A stretch of 64,000 nt of DNA, from NCBI GenBank assembly GCA_028716365.1, contig JAQUPZ010000012.1, forward strand, positions 1-64,000, written 5' to 3'. The DNA is from Kiritimatiellia bacterium. Lineage in GTDB: Bacteria > Verrucomicrobiota > Kiritimatiellia > UBA8416 > YA12-FULL-48-11. Shown here one piece after another: positions 7,216 to 14,440 of the stretch; the stretch's first letter is position 1, and the number at the start of each line of letters is the position of its first letter. The translations under genes and the position numbers were made by a program. The notes under the pieces were generated by a model. The model was given only the letters and a program-made list of their open reading frames with translations. It did not search any database and was not told the origin of the DNA.

Positions 7216-8253
7216 ATGATACGTAAAATCTCACGTTCAATACTGATAATGATCTTATGCTGTTTTTCTTCATGTATTACATGGGACGCAGTCGATATCA
7301 GTAAACCTGCAGACATGAATAAACGGGCCGGGGAATTAAAGAACCTCAAGTGTGGAATGTTTATCTGCTGGAGTTTCAGTACTTTCTCCGGCAGGGAATG
7401 GACCGGAGGTGTCACGGATGTGAACTTTTTCAAGGCAACTGGCGCGGATACCGATCAGTGGGCAAAGACGGCAAAGGAAGCCGGAATGGGTTACATCCTT
7501 TTTCTGACAAAACATCATGATGGCTTCTGCCTGTGGAATACAAAAACAACCGACCGGAAGGTCACAAAAGCCCCGCTGGGCAGGGATGTTCTCAGGTTGC
7601 TTAAAAAATCCTGTGATAAGTATGGAATCAAGCTGGCCCTGTATTTTTCTGAAGGTGACTGGACGTGGCCCGGTGCGGCCGACGGAAAAGGCTGGAGAGC
7701 CGGGATAGGCAAAAACCCGGAAATGAAGAAGGCACAATTGAAGGAACTGCTCACCCGGTATGGACCGGTTGAATACATCTGGTTCGACCACGCAGTCGGA
7801 GATGGAGGTTTGAGTCATGCGGAAACAATCGCATTTTGTAAATCTTTACAGCCCGGCTGTTTTATCGGCTTTAATCATGGTGATCAGGCGGGATCAGATA
7901 TAAGACTTGGCGAGATGGGGAAACCCGGTCCGCTGGACGATCACAAAGCGGCAGGTCCGCACATGAGGGACGCACCCAGCAGGAATTACCTGCTGGCTGA
8001 ATTCACATATCCAATCCTGCCGCCGCACAAGGGCGGGGCAATGTGGTTTTATTCATTACCGATGCACGACCAGCTTTGCCTGCCTGCGGAGAAACTTTAC
8101 AGGGATTACCTTGGTGCGGTGAAATACGGCAATATTTTTTCAATTGATGTCGGGCCGGATTTTAACGGGAAGCTCCGTAAAATCGACGTTGAAACTCTGC
8201 GAAAGGTCGGCGAGATGATCCGGAACAAAGTGCAATTGCCTGAACTTCCGTAA
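7216..8253 (+). CDS. Short GH29-like protein without the C-terminal beta domain (3)
   Basis: This protein of 345 residues is a GH29-type barrel that ends at the barrel (SIDVGPDFNGKLRKIDVETLRKVGEMI), about 100 residues shorter than its neighbours. Barrel motifs remain: KCGMFICWSFSTFSG (Cys replaces the usual His of the HWG motif), LTKHHDGFCLWN, ALYFSEGDWTWPG, and VEYIWFDHAVG with D191 at the nucleophile position. The AGGAGG box at 7204-7209 fixes the ATG at 7216. The N-terminus ends in FSSC, a possible but weak lipobox. The H-to-C change in the substrate-binding strand suggests altered specificity. Confidence 0.82.
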   Translation: MIRKISRSILIMILCCFSSCITWDAVDISKPADMNKRAGELKNLKCGMFICWSFSTFSGREWTGGVTDVNFFKATGADTDQWAKTAKEAGMGYILFLTKHHDGFCLWNTKTTDRKVTKAPLGRDVLRLLKKSCDKYGIKLALYFSEGDWTWPGAADGKGWRAGIGKNPEMKKAQLKELLTRYGPVEYIWFDHAVGDGGLSHAETIAFCKSLQPGCFIGFNHGDQAGSDIRLGEMGKPGPLDDHKAAGPHMRDAPSRNYLLAEFTYPILPPHKGGAMWFYSLPMHDQLCLPAEKLYRDYLGAVKYGNIFSIDVGPDFNGKLRKIDVETLRKVGEMIRNKVQLPELP

Positions 8254-8373
8254 GTATTGCGGACAGGGCCGAAAAAGACATAACAAATGCCTTTGTGGAC
8301 ATAGACGCGGATTGCTGGTCAGCTAAAATACTTCAAGATACAGTTCCTCATGTTCTCATCGAAAGGAGTTTGT

Positions 8374-11277
8374 ATGTTTAATCTGCAAATCAACCGTGTA
8401 ATGTTTTTTTACTTCGTTCTGACAAGTTCTGCAGTTGCTGTAATTGCAGGTGAGAATTCTCCGCCGCTTGAACTGGATAAGTATGATGTTGTCTGGAATA
8501 CACCAGGCACTAACGCATCAAGTTCAATGCCGATCGGTAACGGCGAAATCGGCCTTAATGTCTGGGTTGAGGAGAATGGTGATCTGCGTTTCTATATCGG
8601 CCGTACGGATAGCTGGAGTGAGACATGCCGCCTGCTGAAAGTAGGTGCAATGCGTCTTTCCCTTTCCCCAAATCCGTTTGCGAAAGGGTTGCCATTCCGC
8701 CAGCAGCTCATCCTGCGTGATGGCCGGATTGAAATCACAGGTGGTGCTGCTGATGCCGCCGTCAAGTTGCGGTTATTTGTCGATGTAAATGCACCGGTCA
8801 TCCATATCATCGGGGAATCGGCAAAACCCATTTCAGTGCGTACTTCAACTGATATCTGGCGTACAGAAGAGAAAACTCTTGCCGGAAGTGACATGGAAAC
8901 TTGCTGGACAATGGGGGGCGCCCCGTTCCCGATCAAGGAATCGGCTGATGTTGTAGTTGACGGTAAAAAGGATACCGTGGTCTGGTATCATCGTAATTCC
9001 ACCAGCATTGTACCATTTACGTTGAAACACCAGGGGCTGGAAAATTTTGCTTTGCTTGTCCGCGATCCGATCCTGAACCGTACTTTTGGCGGATGCATTG
9101 CTGCGCCGGGTTTTGTTAAGGATGGCAATATTGCCCTGAAATCAAAAGAGCCGGTCAAATCGTTCAGCGTCAGTATTGCTGTACATTCGGCGGTAACCAA
9201 AACAGCGGCAAAATGGGAAAAAGAAATAGAGAAAATTTCAAGAAAATCAGCAGATCCGGAAAAGGTGGAAAAAACTACAGCACAATGGTGGGCCGATTTC
9301 TGGAACAGAAGCTGGATTTTTGTACAGGGCGATATTTCCACTGTTAATTCCATACCGACAAACAATTATCCGCTGAGTATAGGGGCTGACAGCAGGGGCG
9401 GCAGTGTTTTCCGCGGCATGATAAGCCGGGCGACGGTTTATAAGCGTGCCCTTAAAGATGAAGAGGTTTCTTTGCTGGCTTCGGGGTCACCGGGTAATGA
9501 ATCTGTTGTCAAAAATGGACAACTTGTGGCCCTTCGGTTTGATAAACAGCCTTCAGATGTGAAATTCGCCGGCAAGATATCAGTGACGCAGGAGAATGGT
9601 ATTGGTGTGGCGAAATTTGATGGTGGCCATGTTGAGATAACGAATCCGGAAGAATTGAAAAACAGCCTGACGCTGGAGGCATGGATTCGTCCGGTGAAGG
9701 ATGCCGGCAGTGCGCGCATATTTGACAAGATAACGGCTGGCGGGAGTGATGGATTCCTGTTTGATACACATCCGGGCAAGGCGTTACGGTTCATAATGGG
9801 TTCCTCGGCAATCGCAACGAGTAATAACATCCTGCGGACTGAAGAGTGGAACCATGTGGTAGCGGTTTATGATGGGGCAACCGGCGCAAAGAGGCTGTAT
9901 CTTAATGGCAAGCTGGTTGGCGGAGTAAGCAGTATATACGAAGACCAGCCGACTCCCTCGCGCGTAACCCGCGCTTATGTTCTTCAGCGCTGGATAAGTG
10001 CCTGTTCGGCGCGCGGGAATTTCCCGATAAAATTCAACGGTAATCTTTTTACTGTTGAGCCGTCCTGTACCGATCCGGGTAAACAGGGTAACCCGGATTA
10101 CCGGCGCTGGGGTGATTGTTACTGGTATCAGAATACACGGTTTCCATATCTTCCAATGCCGGTGTCAGGTGATTACGACATGATGCGGACAATGTTCCGG
10201 TTCTTTGCTGAAGGGATACCGCTGTGCAATGCCCGCGCAAAACTGTATTTCGAATCTGACGGCGTATATTTTCCTGAAACTATGACGTGTTTTTACACTT
10301 ATGCCAATCGTGACTACGGCTGGAAACGTGAAGGATTAAAACCGCATGAAAAATTGTCACCATGGTGGTGGTCTGCCTGGCAACAGGGACTGGAACTTAC
10401 TGATCTCATGCTGGATTATTATGATCATACCGCTGACGATAAATTTTTGGCTAAAGAACTTATCCCGATGGCACGGGAAGTTTTGAAATACTACGACACA
10501 CGTTTTAAACGCGATAATAACGGCAGGCTGATCATCAGTCCGGCACAGGCGGTGGAGACGTACTGGATTGGCGTGACCAATGATGCGCCAAGTGTGGCGG
10601 GATTGAATGCAGTCACCGCACGACTGATGGATATCCCGGAGAAAAAAGTACCGAAGGCAGACCGCGCATTATGGGCAAAAATGAAAGCCTCTGCTCCAGC
10701 TGTTCCTATGATGACGAAAGAAGGGATAAAATGTCTGGCCCCGGCAGAATACTTTGATCCTAAAAGAAATAACTGTGAAAACCCGTGTCTATATGCCGTC
10801 TGGCCGTTTCGGTTGTATGGAATCGGGCGGTCGGATCTTGCTACTGCGATTGAGACATGGAAAAGACGCGAAGCGAAGATAATGACAGGATGGTGTTATG
10901 ACGGACAGGCAGCTGCAATACTCGGTATGACTGAAGAGGCGAAGGAGCAGATCCTTACCAAGGTACGTAACAGTCATCCGCGCCATCGTTTCCCGGCAAT
11001 GTGGGGACCAAATTTCGACTGGCTGCCTGACCAGGACCACGGAAACAATATTCTGCTCACGCTGCAGAATATGGTTATGAGAAATGACGGGATGAAAATT
11101 TACCTGTTGCAGGCCTGGCCGATGGATTGGAACCTGGATTTCAAACTGCACGCTGCACAGCAGACAGTCGTGGAAGGTAAGGTACGCGGTGGTAAGCTGG
11201 TTGAGTATTCGACCACGCCAAAGTCGCGCATGAAAGATGTCATCGTTGTCAACGACTCCATGCGTGGGTTGAAGTAG
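8374..11277 (+). CDS. DUF5703 / GH95-like six-hairpin glycosidase with inserted LamG domain
   Basis: This secreted protein has 967 residues. After the signal peptide an N-terminal beta domain (about 30-310) starts with WNTPGTNASSSMPIGNGEIGLNVWVEENGDL, typical of DUF5703, which resembles the GH95/GH65 N-terminal domain. Residues about 325-525 form a LamG/concanavalin-like insert that splits the linker between WADFWNRSWIFV and VTRAYVLQRWISACSARG. The rest is an (alpha/alpha)6 barrel with KFNGNLFTVEP, PWWWSAWQQGLEL and SPAQAVETYW. In the insert the usual last LamG strands (LSIGADSRGG, ATVYKRALKDEEV) come first, so it looks circularly permuted. The start is fixed by AAAGGAG at 8361-8367. It is probably an exo-acting glycosidase; the substrate is unknown, with fucose or galactose plausible from the GH95 resemblance. 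Confidence 0.82.
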   Translation: MFNLQINRVMFFYFVLTSSAVAVIAGENSPPLELDKYDVVWNTPGTNASSSMPIGNGEIGLNVWVEENGDLRFYIGRTDSWSETCRLLKVGAMRLSLSPNPFAKGLPFRQQLILRDGRIEITGGAADAAVKLRLFVDVNAPVIHIIGESAKPISVRTSTDIWRTEEKTLAGSDMETCWTMGGAPFPIKESADVVVDGKKDTVVWYHRNSTSIVPFTLKHQGLENFALLVRDPILNRTFGGCIAAPGFVKDGNIALKSKEPVKSFSVSIAVHSAVTKTAAKWEKEIEKISRKSADPEKVEKTTAQWWADFWNRSWIFVQGDISTVNSIPTNNYPLSIGADSRGGSVFRGMISRATVYKRALKDEEVSLLASGSPGNESVVKNGQLVALRFDKQPSDVKFAGKISVTQENGIGVAKFDGGHVEITNPEELKNSLTLEAWIRPVKDAGSARIFDKITAGGSDGFLFDTHPGKALRFIMGSSAIATSNNILRTEEWNHVVAVYDGATGAKRLYLNGKLVGGVSSIYEDQPTPSRVTRAYVLQRWISACSARGNFPIKFNGNLFTVEPSCTDPGKQGNPDYRRWGDCYWYQNTRFPYLPMPVSGDYDMMRTMFRFFAEGIPLCNARAKLYFESDGVYFPETMTCFYTYANRDYGWKREGLKPHEKLSPWWWSAWQQGLELTDLMLDYYDHTADDKFLAKELIPMAREVLKYYDTRFKRDNNGRLIISPAQAVETYWIGVTNDAPSVAGLNAVTARLMDIPEKKVPKADRALWAKMKASAPAVPMMTKEGIKCLAPAEYFDPKRNNCENPCLYAVWPFRLYGIGRSDLATAIETWKRREAKIMTGWCYDGQAAAILGMTEEAKEQILTKVRNSHPRHRFPAMWGPNFDWLPDQDHGNNILLTLQNMVMRNDGMKIYLLQAWPMDWNLDFKLHAAQQTVVEGKVRGGKLVEYSTTPKSRMKDVIVVNDSMRGLK

Positions 11278-11325
11278 TCTGTGTTAGGGATTTGCGTTGT
11301 TTGTTATGTGAGAAGGTGTTCGGGA

Positions 11326-11508
11326 ATGTTGTGCATTTCACAAGAAAACCTTTTGCGTGATACACTGCCCGCAGGTTTGTTGTCGCGAGGCGCCGCATAT
11401 ACGTATATAGCGGCGCTTACGACGCCTGCCTGCCGTTGTGTCTGACGCAAAATCTTTCCTTGAAGAAATGAAAAGCACAACATGTTTACATCACTCCGAA
11501 GCGGAGTG
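11326..11508. repeat. Giant structured hairpin element, copy 2, with tail hairpin
   Basis: Outer stem ATGTTGTGC (11326-11334) with GCACAACAT (11475-11483); CATTTC (11334-11339) with GAAATG (11465-11470); TTTTGCGT (11351-11358) with ACGCAAAA (11445-11452); upper stem GCGCCGC (11390-11396) with GCGGCGC (11410-11416) around ATATACGTATAT. The tail hairpin CACTCCG-AAG-CGGAGTG is at 11492-11508 after GTTTACAT. Relative to copy 1 the upper stem has changed on both sides, keeping pairing. Confidence 0.85.
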
Positions 11509-11540
11509 AACCAAGGAACGGGTTTCCTTCAGTAAATAAA

Positions 11541-11652
11541 ATGCCTGCCCGCCAACGGGGTTTGGGGCAGGCGGGTGAGCCTTGTTTACATCGCCCCGAA
11601 TATTCGGGGCGAATCAGGATGGAAAAGGTAGGGCGCGACCGCCGGGCGCGCC
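11541..11652. repeat. Cluster of three short palindromic repeats
   Basis: First, a hairpin around 11541-11576 pairs GCCTGCCC with GGGGCAGGC. Second, a lone tail unit: GTTTACAT followed by CGCCCCGAATATTCGGGGCG (11592-11611), a perfect 20-bp palindrome, then GAATC. Third, 11627-11652 carries GGTAGGGCGCGACCGC, nearly identical to the reverse complement of the BIME half at 15637-15662 inside the kinase gene. Together with hairpin copy 2 these fill most of the gap before the next GH29 gene. Confidence 0.7.
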
Positions 11653-11707
11653 GCAATATTGTGGTAGTGAGTGTTGGAACAGCGGAAAATCAGTAGAAGA
11701 GGTGGCC

Positions 11708-13078
11708 ATGAGCATATCAATGACACGAAGACATTTCATGCAGGCGGCGGCAGCTGCGGTATTGTCACGATTTTCGAGTGGTGCTGTTGCGGAAAGCCAG
11801 GTGACTGGCGGCAGTTTCATGCGCCGTTTTGGTGATGGCCGTGACTGGTTTTTTGAGAAACGGTTTGGAATGTTTGTTCACTGGGGAATTTATGCCGTTG
11901 GTGGCTGGCATGAACAGCATATGTTTCGAAAGAAACTCAGCAGGGCCGAGTACCTGCCTATGATGAAGCAGTTCAACCCGACCAAGTTCGATCCGGATAA
12001 GTGGCTCGATATCGCAGAACAGGCCGGCATGCAGTACATTACTTTCACGACGAAACATGTCGATGGCTTTTGCATGTGGGACACGAAACAGACCGATTAT
12101 AATGTCACGCGCACACCATATGCGAAGGATACGCTGGCGAAGCTCGCCGATGCCTGTCACCGGCGCAAGTTTCCGCTCTGTCTCTACTATTCCCTGGCCG
12201 ACATGCATCACCCGAACTATCCCGCTGCCGGCCGGTCTTACGAGTTACATACGCCTGAACCAGGTGACCAGCCTGACCTTGCCCGTTATATAGAGTTTGT
12301 GAAAGCTCAAGTTCGTGAGCTTTGTACCAATTATGGTGTTATTCATGGCTTCTGGTGGGATGCCAATGTCATCAAATACCGTGACCCTGCCATCAATGCC
12401 ATGATCCGCCAGCTCCAGCCCAAAGCTGTTATCAACAATCGTGGCTGCGACGATGGCGATTTCGGCACACCCGAACGTGATTGGGATGCCTCGGTCAACA
12501 CCAAGCTTGCGTTCGAAAAACCTATCGAGGCCTGCCAGGCGGTTGGCTACCAAAGCTGGGGCTGGCGCGAGGAGGAAGACTACTACAGCGACGCCCATCT
12601 CATCCGTAGCATCCAGAAAGTCCTGGGAAAAGGCGGTAACTACCTGTTGAACGTGGGCCCAAAAGCCGATGGCACTATTTCAGCTGAATCTGCCGCGATT
12701 CTCCATCGTGTTGGAAAGTGGTTTAGTAAGGTGAGAGAATCGCTGATAGGTGTCGAACCTGCCGGTGCGTTGACCACCAATCGTGATATTGTCCTGACCC
12801 GTCGCGGCGATACACTTTACGTTCATCTTATCAAAGAACCGGAAACCTGTTCAGTTTTCCTTCATCCTCTGACAAATCAGCCGCGCCAAGCGACATTACT
12901 GAATACCGGTAAACCTGTTACCTGCGATGTGCCTGACCTGCCGCGCCTGCACAGCCAGACGCCTGATCGCTGTCTGAGGATAAAACATCTGCCGGTTAAT
13001 GAACGTTCAACAGCCGGCTGGGTCGTCAGACTTGAATTCGACAAGTTGCCGTTGTCTATATGTCCGGCAGAACGATAG
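11708..13078 (+). CDS. Alpha-L-fucosidase, GH29 (4), Tat-exported
   Basis: The product has 456 residues. The N-terminus MSISMTRRHFMQAAAAAVLS is a twin-arginine signal, unlike the Sec signals of GH29 copies 1, 2 and 5. Barrel motifs: KRFGMFVHWGIYAVGGW, TTKHVDGFCMWD (KHVDGF in place of KHHDGF), LCLYYSLADMHHPNY, and GVIHGFWWDAN with D218 at the nucleophile position. CDDGDFGTPERDWD and GGNYLLNVGPKADGTI follow. The C-terminal beta domain reaches residue 456. The upstream frame to 11582 translates a repeat cluster, so the ATG at 11708, preceded by GAAGAGGTGG, was chosen. Its distance from the 4306-11277 group and the intervening repeats suggest its own promoter. Confidence 0.88.
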   Translation: MSISMTRRHFMQAAAAAVLSRFSSGAVAESQVTGGSFMRRFGDGRDWFFEKRFGMFVHWGIYAVGGWHEQHMFRKKLSRAEYLPMMKQFNPTKFDPDKWLDIAEQAGMQYITFTTKHVDGFCMWDTKQTDYNVTRTPYAKDTLAKLADACHRRKFPLCLYYSLADMHHPNYPAAGRSYELHTPEPGDQPDLARYIEFVKAQVRELCTNYGVIHGFWWDANVIKYRDPAINAMIRQLQPKAVINNRGCDDGDFGTPERDWDASVNTKLAFEKPIEACQAVGYQSWGWREEEDYYSDAHLIRSIQKVLGKGGNYLLNVGPKADGTISAESAAILHRVGKWFSKVRESLIGVEPAGALTTNRDIVLTRRGDTLYVHLIKEPETCSVFLHPLTNQPRQATLLNTGKPVTCDVPDLPRLHSQTPDRCLRIKHLPVNERSTAGWVVRLEFDKLPLSICPAER

Positions 13079-13101
13079 ATTCGTTCTCGTTTCTGAAGTA
13101 A

Positions 13102-13173
13102 TCTGATTCAAAATCTTCGCTCTGAGAATCAAAATGCGAGACATGTCTACATCGCCACGAATATTCGGGGCGA
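13102..13173 (+). repeat. Solo right-half unit of the hairpin element
   Basis: CTGATTCAAAATC, then GAATCAAAATGCGAGACATG, then TCTACATC leads into a near-palindrome (CGCCACGAATATTCGGGGCG) and GAATC. This matches the right half and tail of the larger elements. It lies between the convergent GH29 (4) and ThuA genes and may serve as a bidirectional terminator. Confidence 0.65.
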
Positions 13174-13214
13174 ATCTAGTCTCTTAATGTCCAAACTTGG
13201 GTATTGTTTTTTTC

Positions 13215-14069
13215 TCACTTCTTAGACGGATCGGGCTTTTTCAGTTCTTCCGCCTTTTCACTTCCGGGTTCGGCCCAGTCTTTTTCGGGGATCTGGATCG
13301 TCACCTTGCCGGTGGCGGTCCATTCAGTACCGCGGAGCATGAGTGTTTGAAAACCAACACCTGCCATGGGCTTTGGGTCGTGCCCCATGGCGTTGTGGAA
13401 AACCCGGCCTTTGCCGTATTCTGTCACGGAAATCATGGGTTCATTTGTACCGGATCCTTTCATGGCCTTATCTGAGAAAGTGGTGGCCAGGATTCTTGCG
13501 GTGGAGTGCCGGGTCTGGCGGTGGTAAAGTTCGTCCTTCACATGGACGAAATCCTTCATGCCCTGTGTGATAGGATGTTCCTTGTCTATGATATTGACGG
13601 TGAATGGATGTTGGGAACCATGTCCGCTCTTGCCTTTGATCCATGATAAGCCAATCAGACTGGTAAACTCGGGCCAGTCGTTCCAGGCAGTACTGGCAGC
13701 ATGGAAAAGGACGAATCCATGACCGGACGAGATATAATCGAGGAAAGCTTTTTCTGTTTCTGACGGCCAGCGTTTACCGTCAATTACGGGATAGGTTGTA
13801 TAGTTACTGACGAGTACATCATATTTTACGAAGTCTTCGCCTTTGAGGCCGGGTACATTGTCGGTTACATCGACAGTGAATTTACCACTGTCCTCGTACA
13901 TTTTTTTGAGGGCAGGTGTAGTGGTTTTCCAGTTATGATTATTGGCACCGGAAAGAATCAACAGCCGGATTTTTCTGTCTACCGGTTGATTGTCTGCGGC
14001 AAATACCAACTGGTCTAGAACTGATAATGCGATTATAACTATTAATGTTTTTGTAAAGATTTTTGACAT
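13215..14069 (-). CDS. ThuA-like secreted protein
   Basis: This 284-residue protein has a signal peptide (MSKIFTKTLIVIIALSVLDQ) and then a ThuA/trehalose-utilisation domain of class I amidotransferase-like fold: IRLLILSGANNHNWKTTTPAL, YDVLVSNYTTYP, FLDYISSGHGFVLFHAAS, FTVNIIDKEHPITQGM, ELYHRQT, PMISVTEYGKGRVFHNAMGHD. The glutaminase nucleophile Cys is absent, as usual for ThuA. The C-terminus is a Pro/Glu/Lys tail. An AGGAG lies 8-9 nt before the ATG at 14069. PVC genomes often encode exported ThuA proteins near sugar oxidoreductases. The function is not established; a role in keto-sugar metabolism is an inference. Confidence 0.85.
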   Translation of the reverse strand: MSKIFTKTLIVIIALSVLDQLVFAADNQPVDRKIRLLILSGANNHNWKTTTPALKKMYEDSGKFTVDVTDNVPGLKGEDFVKYDVLVSNYTTYPVIDGKRWPSETEKAFLDYISSGHGFVLFHAASTAWNDWPEFTSLIGLSWIKGKSGHGSQHPFTVNIIDKEHPITQGMKDFVHVKDELYHRQTRHSTARILATTFSDKAMKGSGTNEPMISVTEYGKGRVFHNAMGHDPKPMAGVGFQTLMLRGTEWTATGKVTIQIPEKDWAEPGSEKAEELKKPDPSKK

Positions 14070-14263
14070 AATTTCTCCTGATATGAATATTTCTTCCGGA
14101 AACCACCAACTATATGTCGGTAGTGAAACATACTCATGTATAAGATACTTTTATACGATACTTAAAGGAAAAAGTAATTTACGCTGGCTGAATAGGGCTG
14201 AATGATGATATAAGATCAACCTAAGGTAATTTTCCCTGTAATATTAATTAAAGAGGGCATGAA

Positions 14264-14440
14264 ATGTCTGCAGTTCTTTCCATAGCCATGGGCGATGAGA
14301 AGCGTGAATTGCTTCCCCGCAAGTTATGGTCGAATAATCTGCAATCGGTATATGTCAAAGGTAAAAAAGAGCCGCTTAAAGTATGGGCGCTGACTTTTGA
14401 AGAACTCGATAAGCTTATCCAGCGCATGTACGACATGTGA
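14264..14440 (+). CDS. 58-residue protein translationally coupled to the kinase
   Basis: ATG at 14264 to TGA at 14438-14440 encodes 58 residues, beginning MSAVLSIAMGDEKRELLPRKLW and ending in FEELDKLIQRMYDM. It is short, soluble and has no family I recognise. Its stop overlaps the GTG start of the kinase (ATGTGA), the classic 4-base coupling overlap, so the two are almost certainly cotranslated and probably interact. AGAGGG lies 7 nt upstream. The 190 nt back to the divergent ThuA gene holds the promoter region, with an AT-rich partial dyad near 14138-14165. Confidence 0.6.
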   Translation: MSAVLSIAMGDEKRELLPRKLWSNNLQSVYVKGKKEPLKVWALTFEELDKLIQRMYDM

